A stretch of 9,070 nucleotides of DNA, from positions 1 through 9,070 of the forward strand of contig JAGWUW010000078.1 in assembly GCA_028868235.1 (NCBI GenBank). The letters run 5' to 3'. A program made the position numbers and the translations under genes. The stretch is from Betaproteobacteria bacterium. GTDB lineage: Bacteria; Pseudomonadota; Gammaproteobacteria; Burkholderiales; Rhodocyclaceae. How positions within the stretch are numbered: position 1 is the first letter of the stretch; every line of letters begins with the position of its first letter. The notes under the pieces were generated by a model. The model saw nothing but the letters and a program-made list of their open reading frames with translations. It did no database searches and was not told the origin of the DNA. Shown one piece after another: positions 1 to 7,237 of this stretch.

Positions 1-139
1 CGGCAGCCTGTTTGTGAGCGCTGCGCTGGCTCTGCTGGCTGGTTTTCAGCAGGCGGGCGATGTGCTGGTAATGGCCGGACTGGCCCTGTTTGTGATCGCG
101 CTGGTGCAAGCTGTGCGCGTGCAGCGTTCAACGCGGTAA
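1..139 (+). CDS. C-terminal end of an unidentified membrane protein (partial)
   Basis: An open frame enters at the left edge (first full codon at base 2) and ends at TAA 137-139, giving 45 residues. The residues form two hydrophobic stretches, about 3-15 (LFVSAALALLAGF) and 22-38 (VLVMAGLALFVIALVQA), followed by a short basic tail, VRVQRSTR. This looks like the last two membrane helices of an integral membrane protein with a positively charged, probably cytoplasmic, C-terminus. The gene begins outside the window and too little is visible to name a family. It lies 32 bases upstream of thrC on the same strand, and its stop codon falls inside the possible -10 box for thrC. The coding call rests on the hydrophobic pattern and the GC-rich third positions. 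Confidence 0.6.
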   Translation, partial: GSLFVSAALALLAGFQQAGDVLVMAGLALFVIALVQAVRVQRSTR

Positions 140-142
140 AAT
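137..142 (+). promoter_or_regulatory. possible -10 box for thrC
   Basis: TAAAAT matches the sigma-70 -10 consensus at five of six positions and stands out in GC-rich surroundings. It lies 29 bases before the thrC start and includes the stop codon of the upstream gene. I see no good -35 hexamer at the right spacing, so this could be chance. If it is real, thrC can be transcribed independently of the membrane protein gene. Confidence 0.25.
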
Positions 143-171
143 CGCGGTTTTTCGCTTTCCAGGTTTTCGCC

Positions 172-1599
172 ATGCGCTATATCTCGACCCGCGGCAACGC
201 CGCGCCCCAGGCTTTCTGCGACATCCTTCTCGGTGGCCTGGCCCCGGATGGCGGCCTTTACCTGCCGGAAATCTACCCGCAAATTACCCGCGCCGAGCTC
301 GATGCTTGGCGCAAGCTGTCGTATGCCGATCTGGCCTACGAAATCCTGTCCAAGTTCATCACTGACATTCCGGCAGTCGATCTCAAGGCGCTGGTCGCCA
401 AGACCTACACTGCGCAGGTTTATTGCCATACCCGGAACGGTGGCGACGCGGCCCAGATCACGCCGCTGACCAAACTGGAAGACGGCCTGTATACGCAGGA
501 ACTGTCCAACGGCCCGACCCTGGCCTTCAAGGACATGGCCATGCAGTTGCTCGGCAACCTGTTCGAGTACGTGCTCGACAAGCGCGGCCAGTCGATCAAC
601 ATCCTCGGCGCCACCTCGGGCGATACCGGTTCGGCCGCCGAGTACGCCATGCGCGGCAAGCATAACGTCAAGGTCTTCATGCTGTCGCCGGACGGCAAGA
701 TGAGCGCCTTCCAGCGCGCCCAGATGTATTCGCTGCAGGATGCCAACATCTTCAACATTGCCGTTACCGGCATGTTCGATGACGCGCAGGACATTGTGAA
801 GGCGGTGTCCAACGATGCCGAATTCAAGGCCAAGTACAAGATCGGCGCAGTCAATTCGATCAACTGGGCCCGCGTTGCGGCACAGATCGTCTATTACTTC
901 CAGGGCTACTTCCTGGCAACCCAAAGCAATGACGAGCAGGTGGCTTTCACCGTGCCGTCCGGGAACTTCGGTAATATTTGTGCCGGCCATATCGCCCGCC
1001 AGATGGGCTTGCCGATTGCTCGTCTGGTACTGGCAACCAACGAAAATGACGTGCTCGACGAGTTCTTCCGTACTGGGGTTTATCGTCCGCGTACCTCTGT
1101 GGAAACCAGTGTTACCTCCAGTCCGTCAATGGATATCTCCAAGGCTTCCAATTTCGAGCGCTTTGTTTTCGATTTGGTTGGTCGCGACCCCGCCGTTATC
1201 CGCGAGTTGTGGTCCAAGGTCGACAAGGGTGAAGCCTTCGATCTGTCGGCGACGCCGCATTGGTCCAATATGTCGCAATTCGCCTTTGTGTCAGGCAAAA
1301 GCACGCACAACGATCGTATCAGAACCATCCGCTTCGCGCAGGGGCGCTACAACGTAATGCTCGATACTCATACGGCCGATGGCCTGAAGGTAGCACTGGA
1401 GAATCGTTTGGCCGGCATACCAATGGTCGTGCTGGAAACCGCACAGCCGGCCAAGTTTGAGGAAACCATCCGTGAGGCACTGGGCACCGAGCCGGTACGT
1501 CCGGCCGACTTGAAGGGGATTGAGAATTTGCCGCAGCGTGTAGTGGTGATGGCGCCGGACGTGGCGGCCATCAAGCAATTCGTGGTAGACCATATTTGA
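172..1599 (+). CDS. thrC: threonine synthase
   Basis: Cytoplasmic PLP enzyme that converts O-phospho-L-homoserine to L-threonine and phosphate, the last step of threonine synthesis. The 475-residue protein starts with MRYISTRG and carries the N-terminal LAPDGGLYLPE segment (about 23-33) typical of the longer bacterial and fungal ThrC type. The PLP-binding lysine is K120 in GPTLAFKDMAMQ, the phosphate-binding loop is GATSGDTG at 146-153, and AVNSINWAR and VPSGNFGNICAG are conserved family segments. The length is normal and no residue appears missing. The ATG at 172 has a modest CAGG ribosome site 8 bases upstream. The stop codon overlaps the start of the following methyltransferase gene. Third-position GC is very high in the first half and falls clearly after about base 1000 (see findings). 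No homoserine dehydrogenase or kinase gene is visible, although hom often precedes thrC in betaproteobacteria. Confidence 0.97.
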   Translation: MRYISTRGNAAPQAFCDILLGGLAPDGGLYLPEIYPQITRAELDAWRKLSYADLAYEILSKFITDIPAVDLKALVAKTYTAQVYCHTRNGGDAAQITPLTKLEDGLYTQELSNGPTLAFKDMAMQLLGNLFEYVLDKRGQSINILGATSGDTGSAAEYAMRGKHNVKVFMLSPDGKMSAFQRAQMYSLQDANIFNIAVTGMFDDAQDIVKAVSNDAEFKAKYKIGAVNSINWARVAAQIVYYFQGYFLATQSNDEQVAFTVPSGNFGNICAGHIARQMGLPIARLVLATNENDVLDEFFRTGVYRPRTSVETSVTSSPSMDISKASNFERFVFDLVGRDPAVIRELWSKVDKGEAFDLSATPHWSNMSQFAFVSGKSTHNDRIRTIRFAQGRYNVMLDTHTADGLKVALENRLAGIPMVVLETAQPAKFEETIREALGTEPVRPADLKGIENLPQRVVVMAPDVAAIKQFVVDHI

Positions 1600-2225
1600 G
1601 TTTCGACCACGAGGCGTTCTGGTCGGCCCGCTATCGCAATGCGGGCGACAACTTTTTGTTTGGCACGGCGCCGAACAGATTTCTGGCTGCCCAGGCAGAA
1701 CGCTTCGGAGCGGGAATGTCGGTTTTGTCGGTTGCCGACGGCGAGGGGCGTAATGCAGTTTGGCTGGCGGAGCAGGGATGTCGGGTTACAGCCACTGAAA
1801 TTTCGCCAGTGGCGTTGGAAAAAGCTGCCAGACTGGCTCGAAGCCGGTATGTCAGTGTCGACTGGGTAGAAGCCGACATTCTGAACTGGGATTGGCCACA
1901 GGGTGTCTACGACGCTGTAGTCGGTATCTTCATCCAGTTCGCCACGCCGGACGAGCGATCGCGACAGATTGGCGGTATGAAACAGGCGGTGAGACCTGGT
2001 GGCTTGTTATTATTGCAAGGTTACACGCCGAAACAGCTGGAATACCGCACCGGTGGGCCATCGGCTGTGGAAAACCTGTATACCGATTCGCTCTTGCGCG
2101 AGTTGTTTGATGACTGGGAAATCCTGCTGCTTCGGGAGCACGAGGACAGCATCGAAGAGGGAACCGCGCACGTTGGTCGGTCAGCCCTGATCGACCTCGT
2201 GGCACGCAAACCTACAGGTAAATAA
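1596..2225 (+). CDS. class I SAM-dependent methyltransferase, substrate unknown
   Basis: A 209-residue Rossmann-fold methyltransferase of the small TehB/thiopurine-like group. The N-terminal segment FLFGTAPNRFL (20-30) is the family's usual entry motif. Motif I is VLSVADGEGRNAVWLA (43-58), in which ADGEGR serves as the glycine-rich SAM loop. The acidic residue after strand 2 is E68 in TATEIS, and YDAVVGIFIQF (105-115) is the strand 4 region. VRPGGLLLLQGYTPKQLEY (132-150) followed by RTGGP is a recognisable signature of this uncharacterised family. The start is TTG at 1596, overlapping the thrC stop as TTGA, which suggests translational coupling. The first in-frame ATG (residue 41) would remove the conserved N-terminus. 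No strong ribosome site is visible. The substrate cannot be deduced, and the thrC linkage need not mean a role in threonine metabolism. The 3' end overlaps the convergent small membrane gene by 14 bases. Confidence 0.88.
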   Translation: MSFDHEAFWSARYRNAGDNFLFGTAPNRFLAAQAERFGAGMSVLSVADGEGRNAVWLAEQGCRVTATEISPVALEKAARLARSRYVSVDWVEADILNWDWPQGVYDAVVGIFIQFATPDERSRQIGGMKQAVRPGGLLLLQGYTPKQLEYRTGGPSAVENLYTDSLLRELFDDWEILLLREHEDSIEEGTAHVGRSALIDLVARKPTGK

Positions 2226-2349
2226 CGGCCGGGAAAACCGCCACGGCCAGTACAAGGACCAGCCATTCAAGGTTACGACGGGCCAGGAAGCCTGTGAAAT
2301 GCAGAACCAGAATCGTAATCGCGACGACATAAAACAGCGCGAACAACAT
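2212..2349 (-). CDS. small two-helix membrane protein, function unknown
   Basis: A 45-residue protein, MLFALFYVVAITILVLHFTG then FLARRNLEWLVLVLAVAVFPAVIYL. Two hydrophobic helices (about 2-18 and 29-44) flank a short loop holding the only strong charges, ARRNLEW. By the positive-inside rule the loop should be cytoplasmic, making a helical hairpin in the inner membrane. I chose the ATG at 2349 because GGGGA (2361-2357) lies 7 bases upstream at ideal spacing. An in-frame ATG at 2394 would add 15 polar residues but lacks such a site. The frame ends in TAG inside the last codons of the convergent methyltransferase gene. It is the last gene of the minus-strand run, 70 bases after nadC. I do not recognise the family. 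Hydrophobic pattern and ribosome site together make it likely real. Confidence 0.68.
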   Translation of the reverse strand: MLFALFYVVAITILVLHFTGFLARRNLEWLVLVLAVAVFPAVIYL

Positions 2350-2356
2350 TTGGAAT

Positions 2357-2361
2357 TCCCC
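2357..2361 (-). promoter_or_regulatory. ribosome binding site of the small membrane protein gene
   Basis: The minus strand reads GGGGA, 7 bases before the ATG at 2349. This site decides between the two in-frame ATG codons of the small gene. It is one of the better Shine-Dalgarno matches in the window. Confidence 0.6.
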
Positions 2362-2419
2362 GTGGTTTTTTGTAATTGACCGTATGCCGGGCAATTATGA
2401 CGATAAATGCCGCAAAAGC

Positions 2420-3283
2420 CTAGCCAATGAAGCGCATCGACAAGTCGAGCGCTTTGACGTCTTTGGTTAAAGCGCCAACGGAGATCCTGTCGACACCGGT
2501 CTCGGCAATGCCGCGTATGGTGTCGAGCGTGACATTGCCGGATGCTTCGAGAATGGCGCGGCTGGCATTGATGCGCGAGGCCTCGCGCATCATGTCCAGA
2601 CTGAAATTATCGAGGAGGATCATCGTGGCACCTGCGGCCAGCGCCTGGTTCAGTTCATCAAGGTTTTCGACTTCGATCTGGATGAATTTGCAGCGCTCCT
2701 GTGCCTGCCCGGCGACTTGTTTGGCCGCTGCCATGACCTGGGCAATCCCACCCGCTGCGTGGATATGGTTTTCCTTGATCAGAATAGCGTCCCATAGGGC
2801 GAGGCGGTGGTTCCCGCCACCCCCGGCGCGGACGGCATATTTCTGGGCGATGCGTAGACCAGGGAGGGTTTTGCGGGTATCGACGACCTGCGCCTTGGTA
2901 CCGGTGATCGCGTCGGCGTAGATACGCGCTTTGCTTGCTACGGCGGAGAGTAGTTGCAGGAAATTTAAGGCGCTGCGCTCAGCAGTGAGCAGGGAACGGC
3001 CATTACCGTCGATTTCACACAGTAACTGGTTCGGGGCGATACGATCGCCGTCTGCACCATGCCAAGTAACGGTTGCCGTCGGATCACAACGGCGAATGCA
3101 TTCGTCAAACCAGGCTGTACCGCAGAGCACGCCGGATTCGCGGGAAATTACGGTGGCCTTGACCCGGCGCTCGCCGGGAACGAGGCTGGCCGTCAGGTCG
3201 CCGGCACCGACGTCCTCTATAAGGGCAGCTTCAACATTGCGGGAAATTTCTGCGGCAAGCGGATAGTCGAATTCGATGGACAT
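2420..3283 (-). CDS. nadC: nicotinate-nucleotide pyrophosphorylase (carboxylating) / quinolinate phosphoribosyltransferase
   Basis: Cytoplasmic enzyme of de novo NAD synthesis that converts quinolinate and PRPP to nicotinate mononucleotide, pyrophosphate and CO2. The 287-residue length is normal for NadC. Conserved segments in order are EDVGAGDLT (23-31), ERSALNFLQ (102-110), DTRKTLPGLR (135-144), GGGGNHR (154-160), IKENHI (169-174), EVEN (204-207), LLDNF (223-227), EASGN (246-250) and SVGALT (268-273). These cover the quinolinate-binding Arg/His/Lys residues and the acidic phosphoribosyl-binding residues of the barrel domain, so the enzyme should be active. The ATG at 3283 gives the usual N-terminus, although the ribosome site before it is weak. 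It lies 39 bases downstream of the NAD(P)HX repair gene on the same strand and is probably co-transcribed with it. nadA and nadB are not in the window. Confidence 0.97.
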   Translation of the reverse strand: MSIEFDYPLAAEISRNVEAALIEDVGAGDLTASLVPGERRVKATVISRESGVLCGTAWFDECIRRCDPTATVTWHGADGDRIAPNQLLCEIDGNGRSLLTAERSALNFLQLLSAVASKARIYADAITGTKAQVVDTRKTLPGLRIAQKYAVRAGGGGNHRLALWDAILIKENHIHAAGGIAQVMAAAKQVAGQAQERCKFIQIEVENLDELNQALAAGATMILLDNFSLDMMREASRINASRAILEASGNVTLDTIRGIAETGVDRISVGALTKDVKALDLSMRFIG

Positions 3284-3322
3284 GTCAGATCAGATGGGCA
3301 GGCGACGATGAAGGTAAGCATT

Positions 3323-4819
3323 TTACAGCCTCGCCTCGTCGTCGATCCATGTATTGAAGCAATGGCGAGCAGTGTCAACGATTTCTCCGGACGTCATGCC
3401 GACTGGTCCGATGCCGCGTGCGACTAAAAGATCGGCCGCAGCACCATGAAGATGCACGGCCGCCATCAAGGCCGACTCCGGTGGCCAGTTTTGGGCGAGC
3501 AAGGCGACGATTAGGCCGCACAGGACATCACCCATGCCTGCAGTAGCCATGCCGGGATTGCCGGTGGTATTGATGTGCCAACCACCGTCTGCCTTTGCAA
3601 TGACCGTACCGCAGCCCTTCAGGGCAACATGGCTACGATAGCGTTCGGCGAGTTCGCAAGCAGCCTTGATTCGATCGTTCTGTACCTCGCGGACCGAGCA
3701 GTGCAGTAGTCGGGCGGCTTCGGCTGGGTGCGGAGTCAGCATGGCCGGGGCAATGCGGTTATACAGATTGCCCTCCAGGCGGCCATCTTCAGCCAACAGG
3801 TTGAGGGCATCGGCATCGAGTACTAGTTGCACCGGAGCCTTAATCGATTGTTCGAGCAGGCGGACAGCCTCGGAGGAACGACCAAGGCCCGGGCCGCAGG
3901 CCAAGGCCTGCAGATCAGCTTGCAATAGGGTGTCGGCGCGGCGCAGCATCAATTCAGGTTGCAGCAAGTCAACCGAAGGCGCCTCCGGGTCAAGCATCCC
4001 TAGATAGACGCGACCAGCTCCCAGCTTCAATGCTGCTCGGCCGGCCAGAAAGGCGGCACCGACCATCGATTTCGCACCGCCCAAGATGCCGGCGTTACCA
4101 AAGTTGCCCTTGTGGGTATTAAGGTGCCGAGCCTTCAAGTGGCCTGTGAAGTTATCGAGGCCGAGCAAATGACCATCCGCTTCGATTTCCCCGGTGATAT
4201 CAAGATCCAATCGTGCGATGCGTATTTCGCCGCAGTAATCAGGGCCATCGGCTGTGTACAACCCGGGTTTTGCAGCGATGAAGCTGATCGTATGCGTGGC
4301 CTTGACTGTAGGCGACAAGCTCGTGCCGGTCTCGGCATTGAGCCCGGACGGACAATCAAGGGCAAGGACGGGGCAGGCATCGCGCTCGGCGAGACGGTTG
4401 GCGTCTGCAATCAAGGCCGCGTAGTTGTCTGCCGGTGGCCGGGTCAGGCCAATGCCGAACAGTCCATCAACGATCAAAGACCAATGTGTATCTTCCGGAA
4501 TACTCGGCGTGGTTTGGATGCCGATACGGACCAGGCGCCGGTAGGCAGCCGCGGCATCGGGGGGCAATTTGTCCGGTATGCCGGCAAAAACGACGCAGAC
4601 GTCGAAAAAGCGCTCGCGCAGCAGGCAAGCCACTTCGAAAGCGTCGCCACCATTGTTGCCGGGGCCTGCCAGGATGAGTATGGGGCGGTTTTTTTCGCCT
4701 GCTAACGGAGCCGCCCAATCTGCTGCGGCGGCTCCGGCGCGTTGCATGAGTGCATCGGCGCCATGCAAGGTTTCAATCTGACGTAGCTTGGCATTCAAAT
4801 AAAGGGGACTGGAGGTCAT
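3323..4819 (-). CDS. nnr: bifunctional NAD(P)H-hydrate epimerase / ADP-dependent NAD(P)H-hydrate dehydratase
   Basis: Repairs damaged NADH and NADPH hydrates (NAD(P)HX). The N-terminal domain interconverts R and S forms, and the C-terminal domain dehydrates the S form using ADP. The 498-residue protein has the fused YjeF arrangement. In the epimerase half (about 1-215) are AGPGNNGGDAFEVA (51-64), VDGLFGIGLTRP (117-128) and the DCPSGLNAETG segment (155-165). The dehydratase half (about 225-498) has KGNFGNAGILGG (237-248), ACGPGLGRS (307-315), LDADALNLL (334-342), LTPHPAEAARLL (361-372), KGCGTVI (401-407) and the nucleotide-binding signature NPGMATAGMGDVLCG (421-435). Position 60 is Ala where many homologues have Gly after GNNGGD, which I take as tolerated variation. 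The ATG at 4819 follows the kinase stop by 28 bases and has no strong ribosome site. The adjacency to nadC fits NAD metabolism. The gene is also named yjeF or nnrD/nnrE in other genomes. Confidence 0.95.
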   Translation of the reverse strand: MTSSPLYLNAKLRQIETLHGADALMQRAGAAAADWAAPLAGEKNRPILILAGPGNNGGDAFEVACLLRERFFDVCVVFAGIPDKLPPDAAAAYRRLVRIGIQTTPSIPEDTHWSLIVDGLFGIGLTRPPADNYAALIADANRLAERDACPVLALDCPSGLNAETGTSLSPTVKATHTISFIAAKPGLYTADGPDYCGEIRIARLDLDITGEIEADGHLLGLDNFTGHLKARHLNTHKGNFGNAGILGGAKSMVGAAFLAGRAALKLGAGRVYLGMLDPEAPSVDLLQPELMLRRADTLLQADLQALACGPGLGRSSEAVRLLEQSIKAPVQLVLDADALNLLAEDGRLEGNLYNRIAPAMLTPHPAEAARLLHCSVREVQNDRIKAACELAERYRSHVALKGCGTVIAKADGGWHINTTGNPGMATAGMGDVLCGLIVALLAQNWPPESALMAAVHLHGAAADLLVARGIGPVGMTSGEIVDTARHCFNTWIDDEARL

Positions 4820-4847
4820 ATTCGTTTACGCCAAGGGCCATCGGTGT

Positions 4848-7190
4848 TTATTCGTTGATCCCGGCGGGCGTTTTGTCCGAGCCAACATTTCCCTCACATG
4901 TGGTTCCGAGATCATGGCGGGAAGCCGGCAGGTAGGGCAAGCGAACTTCGAAACAGCTTCCTCGGCCCAGCGTGCTGTCCACGGAGATGCTACCGCCCAT
5001 CAAGTCGATCAGGCGTGAGGTGATGGCTAAACCCAGGCCGGTGCCACCAAAGCGTCGCGTCATCGAACTGTCCCCTTGCTCAAACGGGTTGAAAATGCTG
5101 TTCGATTGTTCAGAGGGAATGCCAATGCCAGTGTCAATGATCCGCAAGATGATCTGTTCGCCAACTTGTTTAGCTTCCAGCGTCACGGAGCCCCGTTCAG
5201 TGAACTTGATGGCGTTGGAGAGCAGGTTGAGTAGGATCTGGCGCAGGCGGAGCGAGTCACCGAGACAGGTGGGGGGGAAATCTCCAGCTTTGTTCAACGT
5301 GAGCGTGAGGTGCTTTGCATTGGCTCGCTCCTGTACCAATTCCAACGATTCCTCTAGGACAACTACAAGGTCAACTTCTGTCGACTCGATTTTCAGCATT
5401 CCTGCTTCCATTTTTGAGAAGTCGAGGATGTCGTTGATGATGCCGAGGAGAAGATTGCCGGAGTGAATGATCTTCTCAAAGATCTGGTACGCCTTGCTGT
5501 CGTCAGTGGTATTGCGTTTGCCAATATGGGCCAGGCCGAGCATGCCATGGAGAGGCGTGCGGATTTCGTGACTCATATTAGCCAGGAATTCGCTCTTGAC
5601 GCCTGCCAGATGCTCGGCTTCGGCACGTGCCTTCTCCAGATCGGCAGTTCGGACTTCAACGAGATGCTCCAGATGATCTCGGTATTGCTCTAGTTCGGCT
5701 GCCATTGCTTGCCGCTCGGAAATGTCGGTGATGAATCCATGCCAGAACGTTTCACCTTCTCCCACCCGCTCAGGTTGAGCGGTGATCATTAGACACTTGC
5801 ATTGAGCATTGGGCAGAATGATCCGGTAATCGGTATTCCAGGGCGTCAACGTTCTGGACGACTCGTTCATGCTGGCCAAAAATGACTCACGGTCGTCGGG
5901 ATGCATCATGTCGAGCAGTAGTCTGGAATTCCTCTCTGCTTCTTCGGGGGCAATGCCGTAAATCTCCCGGATGCCTTCGCTGACGAATGGAAATTCGCTT
6001 TGGCCGTCGGTATGCAGGCGGTACTGGAAAACCATGCCGGGTACGACGGAAACGATGTGCCGCAATCGCCGGTTCGCGGCATGCTCGGCAGCGCGAGCCT
6101 CTTCGTTAATAATGGTGGCCTGCAGACCGTTGAAGGCTTCAGTGAGTAAACCGATTTCATCATGGCGGACAACTGGCAATGCTTGCCGCGGAATTTTCCC
6201 CTCCCGCATCTGGCGTAACAAGCTCGAAGCTTCGGAGAGTGGACGAAGTTGCCGGTATAACCACCACCAGCTGATTAGCGTGGCGACGAGAGTCAGGACC
6301 AGCGAAATGACGATCAAGTGGCGCTCCATGGCCTCGATCGGCGCAAAAGCCTCGTCGACCGGGAGTACTGACTGCATCAGCCAGCCGGTGGTGGGGATTC
6401 GTCGGCTGGAAGACATTTCGACGACACCGCGCGAGCTTGTGGCAATTCCAGACCCCTCGTAGCCATCGATGTAGCGGTCATAGACGGGATTGATGCCGCG
6501 GGCTGGCCCCGGCTTCATGACACGCCGTTTGTCCGATGAGGCTACGCATAGGCGACCTACCGGGGCAGTGATCAGGAAATCGCCAGTATTTCCATATTTG
6601 GCTAGGCTGATTTCGTCGAGGAAATTGGCCTCGGCGAGATTGGTGACGCCGATAACCAACCCGATGGTGCGTTGTTTGCGGTCGACAATGGGTACCACCA
6701 TGGTGAACACCGGCAAGCCGCTGTTTGGGCTGATGACTGGGTCAGGGAGTTGCACATCGCCAGTGCTCAGGGCCTTGGCGATGAAATCGTACGCGATGTA
6801 GTTGGTACCGGTACGATGCAAACCGCTGGGTACGCTGGCGATGGCTGTGCCAGTGCGGTCAGTGACAATAATGCCCCAGTTGAAGATCCGCTCGGGAATC
6901 TTGCGTTCTTCGATCAAGCGCTGGGTTGCCGCAGGGGAGTCGAGCGTTCCGTTTGTCAGGCTGCTGGCCAGGGAGTCTGCAATGCTCAGGCGTTCGAGAA
7001 TGGAGCGGTCGATTTCCTTGGCGATTAGCGATACAGTGGAGTATTGCTGGGCCGAAATGGCTGCTTCCATATCGTGGCGCAAGGATTGGCTGAGCGAATA
7101 TTCAGCCGCCCACAGTATGCCAAGAACGACGACAAGCATGCCTGCTGCAATTCGGGTTTGCAATGAGCGCCAGTTAGGCAATCCGGGCAT
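4848..7190 (-). CDS. membrane sensor histidine kinase (dCache-HAMP-PAS-HisKA-HATPase)
   Basis: A 780-residue two-component sensor. Helix 1 (about 12-32) and helix 2 (about 291-312, rich in L, V and I and ending in SWWWLY) enclose a periplasmic domain of about 255 residues that resembles a dCache ligand sensor. A HAMP linker follows (about 314-365, LRPLSEASSLLRQM and HDEIGLLTEAFNGL), then a PAS domain (about 378-495, with YGIAPEEAE, MHPDD and a PAC-like ITDISERQ end), a coiled coil (about 496-530), and HisKA with phospho-acceptor H541 in FLANMSHEIRTPLHG. The ATPase has N655/N659 in the N box, DTGIGIP (686-692) and GGTGLGLA (715-722). All catalytic motifs are intact, so kinase activity is expected. 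There is no receiver or Hpt domain and no neighbouring response regulator. The ATG at 7190 puts the first helix at the normal distance and has AGGAG upstream. An upstream in-frame ATG at 7361 would overlap the deacetylase gene. The ligand is unknown. Confidence 0.93.
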   Translation of the reverse strand: MPGLPNWRSLQTRIAAGMLVVVLGILWAAEYSLSQSLRHDMEAAISAQQYSTVSLIAKEIDRSILERLSIADSLASSLTNGTLDSPAATQRLIEERKIPERIFNWGIIVTDRTGTAIASVPSGLHRTGTNYIAYDFIAKALSTGDVQLPDPVISPNSGLPVFTMVVPIVDRKQRTIGLVIGVTNLAEANFLDEISLAKYGNTGDFLITAPVGRLCVASSDKRRVMKPGPARGINPVYDRYIDGYEGSGIATSSRGVVEMSSSRRIPTTGWLMQSVLPVDEAFAPIEAMERHLIVISLVLTLVATLISWWWLYRQLRPLSEASSLLRQMREGKIPRQALPVVRHDEIGLLTEAFNGLQATIINEEARAAEHAANRRLRHIVSVVPGMVFQYRLHTDGQSEFPFVSEGIREIYGIAPEEAERNSRLLLDMMHPDDRESFLASMNESSRTLTPWNTDYRIILPNAQCKCLMITAQPERVGEGETFWHGFITDISERQAMAAELEQYRDHLEHLVEVRTADLEKARAEAEHLAGVKSEFLANMSHEIRTPLHGMLGLAHIGKRNTTDDSKAYQIFEKIIHSGNLLLGIINDILDFSKMEAGMLKIESTEVDLVVVLEESLELVQERANAKHLTLTLNKAGDFPPTCLGDSLRLRQILLNLLSNAIKFTERGSVTLEAKQVGEQIILRIIDTGIGIPSEQSNSIFNPFEQGDSSMTRRFGGTGLGLAITSRLIDLMGGSISVDSTLGRGSCFEVRLPYLPASRHDLGTTCEGNVGSDKTPAGINE

Positions 7191-7201
7191 TCTTTTTCGG
7201 G

Positions 7202-7206
7202 CTCCT
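7202..7206 (-). promoter_or_regulatory. ribosome binding site supporting the kinase start
   Basis: The minus strand reads AGGAG with an 11-base spacer to the ATG at 7190. The spacing is slightly long. The site lies in the 47-base gap after the deacetylase stop, and together with the position of the first membrane helix it favours this start over the upstream ATG at 7361. Confidence 0.5.
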
Positions 7207-7237
7207 GCGAAATTTCGCCAAGTCGTCAGCCGATACT

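Noticed and set aside
46..990. A 314-codon open frame on the minus strand opposite thrC
   Set aside because: It lies antisense to an unmistakable threonine synthase. The very high third-position GC of thrC removes stop codons from the opposite strand, and the translation shows no recognisable domain.
2350..2394. Longer version of the small membrane protein starting at 2394
   Set aside because: The added 15 residues are polar and would place the ribosome site inside the gene. The ATG at 2349 has a well-spaced GGGGA.
2388..2412. Possible hairpin (GGCA ... TGCC) as a terminator after nadC
   Set aside because: The stem is only about four pairs with a long A/T-rich loop and no run of T on either side, so it is too weak to call.
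4640..4642. Ala in place of Gly after GNNGGD in the epimerase domain (residue 60)
   Set aside because: As far as I recall, GNNGGDA is common in proteobacterial YjeF proteins, so it is probably not a defect or novelty.
4112..4705. A 197-codon plus-strand open frame inside the NAD(P)HX repair gene
   Set aside because: It is antisense to clearly conserved YjeF-domain coding sequence, shows no family motif and has no plausible ribosome site. I treat it as a by-product of GC-rich coding.
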